Numbered from the stretch's first letter, positions 7,919 to 16,067 are shown. The stretch: 26,331 nucleotides of DNA from an uncultured Micrococcales bacterium (GCA_903927775.1 CAIYOE010000234.1:1-26331); one strand, 5' to 3'. Numbers and translations: made by a program. The notes: generated by a model not told the origin, from the sequence alone.

Positions 7919-8566
7919 CTATTTTGGCGACCGGATTTCATCGTTGTTTGCCTCTGGTGCAGCCTGGCGCTTGTGATTGGCCATCTTGAGCCCGAAGATG
8001 CGAAACGATACCTGGGTCAGATAGCCAATGCCAACGGCGAAAATCAGGGTTCCCTCGCGCACCTGTCCCCCAAGGAACCAACCGGTGGTCATAACTACTA
8101 GCTCCACCACTGTCCTAACCTGCCAAAACGGGCGTTTTAGAACCTTTTGCAGGCCGATCATCAAGCCATCTCTTGGCCCGGTTCCCAGTTTGGAGCTGAT
8201 GTAGAAGCCGGTTGCTAGGCCGACAATCGCCAATCCAAGTAAGAAGGCGCCAAGCTCTTGCCAATAATTTGTCAAAGTGGGAAGCCAAGGGAACACCGTG
8301 TCCGAAAATATGCCGATCAAAAGCCCATTGGCGATTGTTCCAACGCCAGGCTTTACCTGAAGCGGTATCCAAGTGAGAAGTACCAGTGCGCTAACGGTAA
8401 CGCTGGCCCAGCCGTAGCTAATGTGCAGCTGTTTGGAAATTCCGGTGGCAAGCACATCCCAGGGTGGCACTCCGATTTGGGCGTACACCATCAGGGCCAG
8501 CCCCAAGCCGTAAAGATAGAGTCCTGCAAGCAGGCGGGCGTAGCGCTGTGCATAGTGCCAAAACAT
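7919..8566 (-). CDS. YczE/YitT-like integral membrane protein
   Basis: A 215-residue protein with about five membrane helices. Features typical of the YczE group include an N-terminal helix with GLGLALMVYAQIGVPPWDVL, a TIANGLLIG segment and a SKLGTGPRDGLMIGL loop, where the glycine/proline-rich motif is repeated in the two halves. The family's function is not settled; transport or support of secondary metabolism has been suggested. It is followed 2 bp later by the NUDIX gene, so they form an operon. The ATG lies 7 nt after a TAGGCT box, divergent from the phosphodiesterase gene 17 bp away. Confidence 0.85.
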   Translation of the reverse strand: MFWHYAQRYARLLAGLYLYGLGLALMVYAQIGVPPWDVLATGISKQLHISYGWASVTVSALVLLTWIPLQVKPGVGTIANGLLIGIFSDTVFPWLPTLTNYWQELGAFLLGLAIVGLATGFYISSKLGTGPRDGLMIGLQKVLKRPFWQVRTVVELVVMTTGWFLGGQVREGTLIFAVGIGYLTQVSFRIFGLKMANHKRQAAPEANNDEIRSPK

Positions 8567-8571
8567 GTTGC

Positions 8572-8577
8572 TAGCCT
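8572..8577 (+). promoter_or_regulatory. -10 box of the glycerophosphodiesterase gene (leaderless)
   Basis: TAGCCT ends exactly 7 nt before the ATG at 8584; there is no ribosome-binding sequence. It overlaps the opposing -10 by five of six bases. A second TAGCCT follows at 8577-8582 but is too close to the ATG. Confidence 0.5.
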
Positions 8578-8578
8578 A
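8573..8578 (-). promoter_or_regulatory. -10 box of the YczE-like/NUDIX operon (leaderless)
   Basis: TAGGCT on the minus strand ends 7 nt before the ATG at 8566. It sits back to back with the plus-strand TAGCCT at 8572-8577 in a 17-bp divergent gap. Confidence 0.5.
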
Positions 8579-8583
8579 GCCTC

Positions 8584-9342
8584 ATGACTTACCTCTACCC
8601 CACCACTAAAGTGCGAGTCCTGGCTCATCGCGGGCTTGCGTTAGATGCCCAAGGAAAAGAGCTAGACGAAAACACTCTGGACTCCTTCGAGCGAGCTGTG
8701 CAGGTGGGGGCAGACTACATTGAGTCCGATATTCAGGTGACCGCAGATGGTCAAGCCGTGCTTTTCCACGACGACGACCTAGTGCGGGTGGCAGGCATCG
8801 ATGCCCCTATCGGCAGCCTTAGCCTGAGCGAGGTTCAGGCGATAACACTTCGCCACGGTGCGGGTATTCCTACTCTGAAATCCGCTCTCGAGGCGTTTCC
8901 GAACGCCCGTTTCAACCTGGACTTCAAGGTTGAGGGAGCCATAATCCCGGCCGCAAAGGTTATTTCTGAGTTAGACGCTCAAGAACGTATTTTGGTGGCA
9001 AGTTTCAGCGAGGCTAGGCGCCTGGCGGCTTCGAGACTGCTGCCTAAATCAGTTAGTTCAGCTGGATCCACCAGAGTATTGGGGGCCTATTTAGGCGTCT
9101 TGCTGGGGCTGAGATCGCTATCTGCCTGGGCCACCAAGCCCGTCCAGGTCCTTCAAATCCCGGTTGGCAGCGGGCCAATTCACTTTGACAATCGTCGATT
9201 CATCGCTGCCATGAAGCTCGCCAACACCGAGGTGCATTTTTGGACCATCAACGAACCAGACGAGATGGTGCGCCTAGCTGGTCTGGGGGCCTCTGGAATA
9301 GTGACCGACCGAGCCGATCTGGCTTTGGCAACCTTGCGCTAA
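8584..9342 (+). CDS. Glycerophosphodiester phosphodiesterase family protein
   Basis: A 252-residue TIM-barrel enzyme hydrolysing glycerophosphodiesters to glycerol-3-phosphate and an alcohol. Catalytic and metal residues are all visible: H15-R16 (AHRG), ENT at 29-31, E47 and D49 (ESDIQ), and H62 (FHDDDL). The C-terminal part has the usual FWTINEPDEM and GIVTDR segments of the barrel. No signal peptide is seen, so it is likely cytoplasmic, acting in phospholipid turnover (UgpQ-like). It is a monocistronic gene with its own leaderless promoter. Confidence 0.92.
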   Translation: MTYLYPTTKVRVLAHRGLALDAQGKELDENTLDSFERAVQVGADYIESDIQVTADGQAVLFHDDDLVRVAGIDAPIGSLSLSEVQAITLRHGAGIPTLKSALEAFPNARFNLDFKVEGAIIPAAKVISELDAQERILVASFSEARRLAASRLLPKSVSSAGSTRVLGAYLGVLLGLRSLSAWATKPVQVLQIPVGSGPIHFDNRRFIAAMKLANTEVHFWTINEPDEMVRLAGLGASGIVTDRADLALATLR

Positions 9343-9386
9343 ACCGAACGTTTTTCTGGGAAAAGCCTGAGTATTTCCGCTCGGGT

Positions 9387-9413
9387 GGAATGTTTGCTCA
9401 TCAGACTGGGTTT
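9387..9413 (+). promoter_or_regulatory. Candidate SigR/SigH-type promoter of rbpA
   Basis: GGAAT (9387-9391), an 18-nt spacer, then GTTT (9410-9413) match the ECF sigma SigR/SigH consensus of actinobacteria (GGGAAT-N18-GTT). Transcription would start near 9420, leaving a leader of about 37 nt before the rbpA ATG. In Streptomyces rbpA belongs to the SigR disulfide-stress regulon, which supports the reading. Confidence 0.6.
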
Positions 9414-9456
9414 GATTGCCTATCTAATCCCGCCCAAAAGGCTTTCAGGAGGAAAA

Positions 9457-9819
9457 ATGTCTCAGCAGACAATGCGCGGAATGCGTCTAGGAACACAGAG
9501 TCTAGAAAGCGAACGAGGCGTCTCTTATGAACCGAGAGGGCGCTTTACATACCAGTGTTCAGGCGGGCACTTCACCGAAATGGTTTTCGCTAGTGGTGCT
9601 GAACTTCCTCAGACTTGGGAATGCAAAGTCTGCTCGAAGACCGCCGTGCTAATGGAAAACGGCGAGCAGGTCTCGCTCGATTTGGTTGAGGAGAAAACTC
9701 CTCGTAGCCATTGGCAAATGCTTTTAGAACGTCGCTCAATCGAGGAACTTGAAGAGATTCTCGAAGAGCGCCTTCAGGATCTGAGAGCTCGTCGTGAGGC
9801 AGCTGCCGCTAAGAAATAG
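9457..9819 (+). CDS. rbpA: RNA polymerase-binding protein RbpA
   Basis: A 120-residue actinobacterial transcription factor that binds RNA polymerase and the principal sigma factor and stabilises the open complex. The start at 9457 is fixed by AGGAGG at 9447-9452; an in-frame ATG at 9385 lies in the promoter. The N-terminal region (MRGMRLGTQSLESERG) is followed by the core with C34, H38, C56 and C59. Then come a basic linker around 83-93 and a C-terminal sigma-interacting helix (IEELEEILEERLQDLR). Length is typical. It has its own terminator at 9835 and a candidate SigR/SigH promoter. Confidence 0.95.
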   Translation: MSQQTMRGMRLGTQSLESERGVSYEPRGRFTYQCSGGHFTEMVFASGAELPQTWECKVCSKTAVLMENGEQVSLDLVEEKTPRSHWQMLLERRSIEELEEILEERLQDLRARREAAAAKK

Positions 9820-9834
9820 TCCATTGACTTACAG

Positions 9835-9868
9835 AATCGGACCACCTGCATGGGTGGTCCGATTTTTT
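9835..9868 (+). terminator. Rho-independent terminator after rbpA
   Basis: A perfect 12-bp stem (AATCGGACCACC at 9835-9846, loop TGCATG, complement at 9853-9864) ends in a T-run that continues to the neighbouring ppm stop codon. On the minus strand the stem lacks a following U-tract, so it serves mainly rbpA. Confidence 0.92.
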
Positions 9869-10570
9869 TTACTTAGCTTCAAAGCCCCATTTAGTTACAC
9901 GCCACAGGGCCTCTAGAACAATTCGATTGTTCATTTTGGAGTTACCGTGGGCTCGCTCCACGAAGGTAATCGGTACCTCCTCGATTCGCCCCTTGGCTTT
10001 GAAAGTACGCCAAGCTAGCTCCACCTGGAATGAATAACCAGCTGAGGCGATATTGACTAGATCTAGGCCACTAAGGAAACTTGAGCGGTATACCCGGAAA
10101 CCGGCCGTGATGTCTCTAACCCCGGTTCTCAGCATCAATCGGGCATAGGTGTTTCCTGTGCGGCTAATAATTTGGCGACTTACCGGCCAATTCACAACGC
10201 TGCCACCTTTTACCCACCTTGAGCCAATGACTAGATCATTAAAAGGGGCACGAACCAAAAGGCTTTGCAGGTCCTGGGCTCGGTGACTGCCGTCGGCGTC
10301 CATCTCGACCACGAACTCGTAGTTACGCTCAAAAGCCCAAGCAAAACCGGCAAGGTAGGCCGGACCTAGGCCGTTCTTCTGGGTGCGGTGCAGTACCGAG
10401 ACGCGTGGATTCACCGCAGCTATTTCGTCGGCCAGTTTGCCAGTTCCGTCGGGGCTGTTGTCGTCTACAATCAACAGATCGATTTCAGCTACCGTGTTCA
10501 AAAGGTTTCGAACTATGTCGCTAATGCTTTGTGCCTCGTTGTAGGTCGGCATGATTACCAAGGTATTCAT
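9869..10570 (-). CDS. Polyprenol monophosphomannose synthase (dolichyl-phosphate mannosyltransferase type)
   Basis: A 233-residue GT-A glycosyltransferase of family 2. It would move mannose from GDP-mannose to polyprenyl phosphate on the inner membrane face. Visible are MPTYNEAQ at the N-terminus, DDNSPDGT at 36-43 (nucleotide binding) and the metal motif DADGSH from 91. The ending (YSFQVELAWR, FVERAHGNSKM) is typical of Dpm1/Ppm1 without membrane helices. An AAAGGG site lies 7 bp before the ATG. It stands 67 bp downstream of lnt. In Mycobacterium tuberculosis the equivalent enzyme is fused to an Lnt domain, whereas here they are separate genes. The product would serve GT-C mannosyltransferases like those at the right end. 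Confidence 0.92.
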   Translation of the reverse strand: MNTLVIMPTYNEAQSISDIVRNLLNTVAEIDLLIVDDNSPDGTGKLADEIAAVNPRVSVLHRTQKNGLGPAYLAGFAWAFERNYEFVVEMDADGSHRAQDLQSLLVRAPFNDLVIGSRWVKGGSVVNWPVSRQIISRTGNTYARLMLRTGVRDITAGFRVYRSSFLSGLDLVNIASAGYSFQVELAWRTFKAKGRIEEVPITFVERAHGNSKMNNRIVLEALWRVTKWGFEAK

Positions 10571-10637
10571 GTTGGCCCTTTCTAGATGTTTGCTGTGAGA
10601 CTAGGCAACTTGCCTGATAGCCCCCTGAAATTAGGCT

Positions 10638-12272
10638 TCATGACGCCCGGACCCTTTTGTTTCGGCGCCTGAACTTTCGGATGGTGTCTCTGCCCCGGTG
10701 AACGATAGCCGTAACCAACAGCAACCCCGTAGCCGTTAAGGCTAGGGCATCCGCCCAACCATAGAAGCGCATAGCGGGCGTGAGTTCGTTTCGAAGTGGT
10801 AGCTCACCCAGAACATATCCCGGCTTGAACGCTGGAATGCGTTGCAAAATCTGCCCATTCGGAAGAATCAATTCGGTCACACCCACGGTACTTACGTGAA
10901 CCACTGCCCTGCCGGTTGAAATAGCCTGAAGCCGCGCCAAAGATTCTTGTTGGAAGGTCTCATCGGTGTGGCCAAAGTCAGAGTTATTAGCCTGGCTCAG
11001 GATTAGCTTTGCGCCGCCGGTAACTAGATCATGGCTCAGGTCATCGATGCCTATTTCAAAGCAAATTAGGGAACCAACTTGGGTTCCGGCTACCTGAAAA
11101 ATGCCCGGTCTATTGCCCGAGCTGAAACCGTGGTTTATGAGTCCGATCAGTTCTGGGGCGATTGCAAACCAAAAGGGTCTATCGGGGACGTATTCCGCGA
11201 ACGGAACCGGACGTCTCTTGTTGTACTGAGCAATCTTGGATTTGCTCGGGTCGAAAAGCAGCACACTGTTGTAGGCGTTGTCTGCTTGCCAAGTCACCGT
11301 GCCCAGGAAAAGCGGTGTCTTCAAGAGTTGGCTCGATACTTGGTAAACCTCCGATGCGGCCAGAGGGTTGGTAAGTGGGTTTTGGTCGCTCGCGTTTTCC
11401 GGCCAGACCACAAAATCTATTCCCCTAGCCTTTGGGTCTTTGGCAAGCACCTTGGATTCTCGGACGTGTTTGGCCAAGATGCTGCCCGGAATGGGATTCG
11501 CAAAAAGTCCAGCGTTAGCATTGCCCTGAACCGCGGCAACTTTGACCGTTTCGCTAGTCTCGCCGTTAGGAACAATCGTGACAAGCGGAATCAAAAGTGC
11601 GGCTAGAACCGGTGCCACCATAAAAACTGTTGAAACCAGGGAAACTCTTGATTGTGGCCGTGACTGCGATTGCGAGAAACTCCTGGAGGAATCGAACACC
11701 ACCACAAACGTGATTGAGATAACCGCAACGGCCAGGCTTACGGCGCTAATGCCGCCCCAATAGGCCCAACGTTCCAGAACTGTGCCAACCACGGGTTGCC
11801 CCAACCGTGACCATTGGTAACCACCGTATGGCAGGTGCCCGCAGAGCCACTCGCGAGTCACCCAAACCAGGGCAAGGGCGATAATCAGCAGTGGTTGTGA
11901 CCAGATACCTAACTGCGAGGCTCCACGCTCGTGGCTTTGCCAAATTAGAGCCATCGCTCCCATGGCAAAACCGCAGATCAGACCTTCCAACACGGCCAAA
12001 GCCAGCCATGGTTCTGGCCCAAGGTAAGCCGACATCCAGACGCTTTGAGAGGCGTAAAAGGCCGCTCCCCCAACAAATCCGATTCCGTAGCCTGCCCAAA
12101 AGCCAACGCGCCTAATAGACCAGACCATAAGAAAAACCGAAACAAAAATCAAAGGCCAAATTCCAGCCCGAGGTAAGGTAGGGCCCGCCAGCAAGCCACT
12201 GAGCAGGGCCATGGATGGCCGCCAGAACCACCCCGGCAGTTGCCAGTCGCGCGAGGAGTTGAAATTAGCCAT
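10638..12272 (-). CDS. lnt: Apolipoprotein N-acyltransferase
   Basis: A 544-residue membrane enzyme that adds the third acyl chain to the N-terminal cysteine of lipoproteins. About six to seven N-terminal helices (20-230) are followed by a carbon-nitrogen hydrolase domain with the catalytic triad E292 (VVWPEN), K352 (YNKRRPVPFAEYVP) and C404 (LICFE). One more helix lies near 520, before a basic tail. All catalytic residues match the E. coli enzyme pattern. The ATG overlaps the helicase stop by 8 bp, so translation is likely coupled. The lipobox protein at 18052 is a possible substrate. Confidence 0.94.
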   Translation of the reverse strand: MANFNSSRDWQLPGWFWRPSMALLSGLLAGPTLPRAGIWPLIFVSVFLMVWSIRRVGFWAGYGIGFVGGAAFYASQSVWMSAYLGPEPWLALAVLEGLICGFAMGAMALIWQSHERGASQLGIWSQPLLIIALALVWVTREWLCGHLPYGGYQWSRLGQPVVGTVLERWAYWGGISAVSLAVAVISITFVVVFDSSRSFSQSQSRPQSRVSLVSTVFMVAPVLAALLIPLVTIVPNGETSETVKVAAVQGNANAGLFANPIPGSILAKHVRESKVLAKDPKARGIDFVVWPENASDQNPLTNPLAASEVYQVSSQLLKTPLFLGTVTWQADNAYNSVLLFDPSKSKIAQYNKRRPVPFAEYVPDRPFWFAIAPELIGLINHGFSSGNRPGIFQVAGTQVGSLICFEIGIDDLSHDLVTGGAKLILSQANNSDFGHTDETFQQESLARLQAISTGRAVVHVSTVGVTELILPNGQILQRIPAFKPGYVLGELPLRNELTPAMRFYGWADALALTATGLLLVTAIVHRGRDTIRKFRRRNKRVRAS

Positions 12273-14742
12273 AGTACGAATAAGCCACGATGCCGCGCTT
12301 GACCTTGGTAACCGCGTCTCGCGCAGTCTGCGCTATGCCCGGTTCCGCGGTTTGCGCAAGTTGGTCAAGGATGTCGATAATCTGCTTGGTCCAGCGAATG
12401 AAGTCACCTGGCAGCATGTCTGCCTGCTCTAGGACGGTGTCCAATCGTGACCCCGAGGCCCAACGATAAATCGGAAGGCACATGCTCGGATCCAGAGGGC
12501 TGGTCGTAGGTAGTCGGTGAGCTTTGGACAATTCCTCGATGTCTTCCCAGATCGCCTCTGTCTTCTCTAGCACCTCGGCGAAAATACCGCGTGGAAGCTT
12601 GATTTCCAACTTCTCGTCGTCGCGTCGTGCTTCGTAGACCAGTGCAGCGGCCATGGATGCGAGGCTTGGTGCATCCAGGTTGCGCCAAACGCCCGCGCGC
12701 AAGGATTCGGTGACCAGAAGATCGCGCTCGCCATAAATGCGGCCGAGCAACTTGCCGGGCTCCAACACCTCGTAGTCATCGCCGTCGCGCTCCACGTATC
12801 CAAGTTCAAGCAAGAGATCGCAGATTCGGTCGAAAGTTTTGGCCACCTGATTGGTGTGGCGCTCAATCTGGCTCACAACTTGGTCGACTTCACGAGCAAG
12901 TTTGAACCAGCGTTCACCCCAGCGAGCGTGTTGTTCGCGCTCTGGACAGTGGTGGCAAGGGTGGTGCTTGATGCGCTGTTTCAGATCGTTTAGTTGCTTT
13001 TCCTGACCACGCCGACTGTCGCTAATTTTGCTGGTGCGACCATGCTCGGCGCGAATGCGCCCAGATGCCAAAACCTTTTCTATGTCGCTGATCTCGCGGC
13101 GCATGGTGGCGTACTCGCGGTAATCCCCAAGGTGGCAGCTCATGGATTCCTCGTAACCTTGCAGCGACATTTGCTTTTCGCGAATGTTGCGGGCCAGGCC
13201 AACCACCGAGCGGTCGGCTTGGAACTGCGCAAAAGAGGTCTCCAGCACGTCTCGGGCACGTTTGCGGCCAAAAGCCTCCAGCAAGTTGACAGCCATGTTG
13301 TGAGTCGGTCGGAACGCGCTGATCAACGGGTAGGTTCGCTTAGAAGCCAGACCCGCAACGGTGTTCGGATCTAGGTTTCCGGCCCACTGAATCACGCTGT
13401 GGCCTTCGGTATCGATACCTCGGCGACCGGCACGCCCGGTTAGTTGCGTGTACTCCCCCGGGGTCAGTTGAACTCGGCCCTCGCCGTTGTACTTATCTAG
13501 GCGTTCCAGAACAACGGTTCGCGCGGGCATGTTGATACCCAACGCCAGAGTTTCGGTGGCAAACACCACGCGCACGAGTTTGCGCAAGAAGAGTTCTTCG
13601 ACAATTTCCTTGAAAGCGGGCAGCATTCCGGCGTGGTGCGCACCTACACCGCGCTCCAGTGCGCTTAGCCACTCGAAATAGCCCAGCGTCGACAGGTCTT
13701 CGTCTGCAATATTGTGTACCTTTTCCTCTACAAGGAGGCGAATCTGACGCGCTTCCTCTTTAGTGGTCAGGCGAACGCTGGATTGAATGCAAGCACGAAC
13801 TGCGGCTTCGCAACCGGCACGTGAAAAAATAAAAAAGATAGCCGGCAGTAGCTCGGCTTCGTCCAAAATGTCGACGATTTCTGCTTTGCTGGCACGGTAA
13901 ATGTTTGGCAGTTTGGAGTTGTAGCCACCGTAGCCTCCGCCGTTGCCACCTTTGCCTGACCTACCTTTAGAAGGTTTGTTGGGCATTTGACGCAGCTTGT
14001 TGTTGTGCTTTTGTTGAAGCTCTGGGTTCACGCGGCTCTGGTTCTTAGCGCCTTCGTCGAACAACGGCAAAAGTTCGTCTCCGAACATAACGTGTTGGGT
14101 CAAAGGCACCGGTCGATGTTCGCTAATGATCATCTCTGTGCTGCCTCGCACTTCGTTCAGCCAGGCGCCAAACTCCTCAGCATTCGAAACCGTGGCGCTT
14201 AGACTCACGATCTTTACGTCCTTAGGAAGGTGGAGAATTACTTCTTCCCATACGGCACCGCGGAAACGATCACCCAGGTAGTGAACTTCATCCATGACAA
14301 CATAGCCAAGGTTGCGCAGGCTGTCCGAGTTGGCGTAAATCATGTTTCGGAGCACTTCGGTTGTCATGACTACGATCTGGGCATCGGAGTTGTTGTTGTT
14401 ATCTCCGGTTAGCAGTCCTACGCGCTCAGCTCCGTAGCGTTTGGTGAGTTCTGCGAACTTCTGGTTGCTTAGTGCCTTGATCGGCGTGGTGTAAATCACC
14501 TTGAGGTCTTTAGAAAGCGCCAGATGAATGGCGAACTCACCAACAATTGTCTTTCCTGCGCCGGTTGGAGCGGCAACCAGAACGCTGTTGTCAGTTGCAA
14601 GCGCTCGGCATGACTGCAGCTGGAAGTCATCCAATGGAAACTTCAGCAGTTCTTGAAATTCGGTGAGCGCGACAAGCTTTCTGCTGTCTTTGGCTGCCCT
14701 ATATCGCTCAGCTGGAGAGAGTTCGGCGGTGTCTTTTGGCAT
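12265..14742 (-). CDS. helY: Ski2/Mtr4-like DEAD/DEVH-box RNA helicase (HelY-like)
   Basis: An 825-residue superfamily 2 helicase. Visible motifs are Q/Ia region, Walker A APTGAGKT (58-65), DEVH (151-154), SAT (182-184), and in the second RecA domain GVGAHHAGMLP and QLTGRAGRRG. Around 595-610 is a Cys/His-rich segment (HHPCHHCPEREQHARW) shared by this actinobacterial group. A C-terminal DSHCT-type domain (about 660-825) is typical of Ski2/Mtr4 enzymes that unwind structured RNA for degradation. The low-complexity Gly/Ser/Lys insert near 255-272 is likely a flexible loop. The start overlaps the tatC stop as TGATG. The tatA-tatC-helicase order is conserved from mycobacteria to Streptomyces. Confidence 0.93.
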   Translation of the reverse strand: MPKDTAELSPAERYRAAKDSRKLVALTEFQELLKFPLDDFQLQSCRALATDNSVLVAAPTGAGKTIVGEFAIHLALSKDLKVIYTTPIKALSNQKFAELTKRYGAERVGLLTGDNNNNSDAQIVVMTTEVLRNMIYANSDSLRNLGYVVMDEVHYLGDRFRGAVWEEVILHLPKDVKIVSLSATVSNAEEFGAWLNEVRGSTEMIISEHRPVPLTQHVMFGDELLPLFDEGAKNQSRVNPELQQKHNNKLRQMPNKPSKGRSGKGGNGGGYGGYNSKLPNIYRASKAEIVDILDEAELLPAIFFIFSRAGCEAAVRACIQSSVRLTTKEEARQIRLLVEEKVHNIADEDLSTLGYFEWLSALERGVGAHHAGMLPAFKEIVEELFLRKLVRVVFATETLALGINMPARTVVLERLDKYNGEGRVQLTPGEYTQLTGRAGRRGIDTEGHSVIQWAGNLDPNTVAGLASKRTYPLISAFRPTHNMAVNLLEAFGRKRARDVLETSFAQFQADRSVVGLARNIREKQMSLQGYEESMSCHLGDYREYATMRREISDIEKVLASGRIRAEHGRTSKISDSRRGQEKQLNDLKQRIKHHPCHHCPEREQHARWGERWFKLAREVDQVVSQIERHTNQVAKTFDRICDLLLELGYVERDGDDYEVLEPGKLLGRIYGERDLLVTESLRAGVWRNLDAPSLASMAAALVYEARRDDEKLEIKLPRGIFAEVLEKTEAIWEDIEELSKAHRLPTTSPLDPSMCLPIYRWASGSRLDTVLEQADMLPGDFIRWTKQIIDILDQLAQTAEPGIAQTARDAVTKVKRGIVAYSYYG

Positions 14743-15530
14743 CAGGCTGCACTCTCGTTGGTTGGTACGTAAAGGACGGCGCGCCTACGAACTACGCGAT
14801 CACGAACATAAGAGATTCCTACAGCGATGAAATAAAGCACCAGCAAAGGAATCATCAGAATAAACATGGATGTCGGATCAGACACTGGAGTTGCCAGAGC
14901 CGCGACCAGAGCAGAAACCACTACGGCAAGGCGCCAACCCTTGAGGATCCCCTTGGCCGTGACCAAGCCCATAAAGTTCAAAAGCACCAGCACAACAGGT
15001 AGGACGAATGCCAGTCCAAACAATAACAAGATCCGAATGGCAAACAGAACGTATTCACTTGCATTTATTAGGTTTGCGCTTCCGGCCGGAGTAAGCCCCA
15101 AAAGCGCATGTACAAAGATGGGTAAGGCCATCCATGCCATGTAGCAACCGCCTAGGAAAAGCGGTATCGCCGAACCCAGAAAGCCCAAGGTGTAGAGCCG
15201 CTCTCTGCGCTTCAAGGCTGGAATGATGAATGCCCAGAATTGATAGAGCCAGAGTGGGCTGGAAACCACGACGCCGATAAACACGGAAATTTGTAATCGC
15301 AGATCAAAGGCGCCCCCGATGGTACTGAAGTTCACCGTTGCATTCACATGCGAGTCTTTGGCTGCCTGCACAATCGGGTTTTGCAGTGCTGCAAACACCG
15401 GGTCGAAAAGGTACCAACCGGCTATTGTTCCCAAACCAATGAACACGAAAGACCAAACAAACCGTTTGCGCAGTTCTTTCAGGTGTCCGCCAAGGCTCAT
15501 TGCCGCCTGCGGGTTCTTAGGTTTGGCCAT
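14742..15530 (-). CDS. tatC: Twin-arginine translocase subunit TatC
   Basis: A 262-residue membrane protein with six helices. The N-terminal signal-binding motif HLKELRKRF is at 16-24 and the conserved loop YQFWAFIIPALKRRER follows the second helix. TatC recognises the twin-arginine signal and assembles TatA for export of folded proteins. It lies 4 bp after tatA and overlaps the helicase start by 1 bp. No tatB is present next to it, which is normal for actinobacteria, where tatB usually lies elsewhere. An internal SDP segment and a basic tail are unremarkable. Confidence 0.96.
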   Translation of the reverse strand: MAKPKNPQAAMSLGGHLKELRKRFVWSFVFIGLGTIAGWYLFDPVFAALQNPIVQAAKDSHVNATVNFSTIGGAFDLRLQISVFIGVVVSSPLWLYQFWAFIIPALKRRERLYTLGFLGSAIPLFLGGCYMAWMALPIFVHALLGLTPAGSANLINASEYVLFAIRILLLFGLAFVLPVVLVLLNFMGLVTAKGILKGWRLAVVVSALVAALATPVSDPTSMFILMIPLLVLYFIAVGISYVRDRVVRRRAVLYVPTNESAA

Positions 15531-15534
15531 GAGG

Positions 15535-15750
15535 CTAGTTTTTGTTTGAGTTCTCGTCCTGTGAATCGCTCTTGGCAGGAGCGTCAGGCTTAGGCGTGTT
15601 CGACTTGTCGTCGCTTTTTACCTCTTTGCGGAAAATCTTGATTGATTCGGCCAAGCCCTTGGCTGCCCCGGGGAGCTTCGGACCGGCAAAGATTGCGACA
15701 ATAATCAACAGCAGGATTATGCCTACTGGGCCCTCGAGGCTTCTAAACAC
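15535..15750 (-). CDS. tatA: Twin-arginine translocase subunit TatA
   Basis: A 71-residue protein with one N-terminal helix (about 8-22), the hinge FAGPKLP (a variant of FGPKKLP) at 21-27, an amphipathic helix to about 45 and a charged, disordered tail rich in Lys, Asp and Ser. It forms the pore of the Tat system with TatC. The start is GTG, preceded by a weak AAAGAAAG sequence. It is positioned directly before tatC. Confidence 0.94.
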   Translation of the reverse strand: MFRSLEGPVGIILLLIIVAIFAGPKLPGAAKGLAESIKIFRKEVKSDDKSNTPKPDAPAKSDSQDENSNKN

Positions 15751-15755
15751 GGTGA

Positions 15756-16067
15756 CTACTTTCTTTTGCTGAATCTAGCAATAAGCCTACGCTGTTTGGC
15801 GCTTTTCTCTCGCTCGTGCTGGCTCTTTCGAGCCAGCCAATCCTGAGTCAATTTCGAAGAATCATCGTCTAAGTTATCGGCGGGCTTAACGTACTTTGCC
15901 TCGGTTGTCATTTGGCCTTGAAGTGCCTCTACAGCCTTTTGCAACCTAAGAGATTCGCCGGATACCTTGGTGAACTTAAAGAAGAGGTCCCAGCCAATCC
16001 AGCCCAAAACCAGCAGTCCTAGAATCAGGATTCCAAGGTCGATCAGCAGCCATGCCCAAAACGGCAT
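15756..16067 (-). CDS. Small single-pass membrane protein between pafC and tatA
   Basis: A 103-residue protein that I do not recognise as a named family. One hydrophobic helix (about 5-31) follows a very short N-terminus. A stretch likely to form a coiled coil (35-56, SLRLQKAVEALQGQM) and a strongly basic C-terminus (KSAKQRRLIARFSKRK) follow. The start codon directly abuts the pafC stop (TAAATG), and tatA begins 5 bp after its end, so it is cotranslated with both. The topology recalls TatB, but the TatA/B hinge sequence is missing, so TatB is not claimed. Confidence 0.7.
   Translation of the reverse strand: MPFWAWLLIDLGILILGLLVLGWIGWDLFFKFTKVSGESLRLQKAVEALQGQMTTEAKYVKPADNLDDDSSKLTQDWLARKSQHEREKSAKQRRLIARFSKRK

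Noticed and set aside
7919-8566. Calling the membrane protein a specific transporter
   Set aside because: The YczE/YitT group has no settled substrate; the sequence does not allow one to be named.
10603-10615. Palindrome AGGCAACTTGCCT between lnt and the ppm gene
   Set aside because: Only about 5 bp of stem once a loop is allowed and no T-run, so not called as a terminator.
11079-11606. A 175-codon open frame on the plus strand
   Set aside because: Antisense within lnt, where all three catalytic residues are in the minus frame.
15756-16067. Calling the small membrane protein TatB
   Set aside because: The topology fits but the conserved Gly-Pro hinge after the membrane helix is absent.
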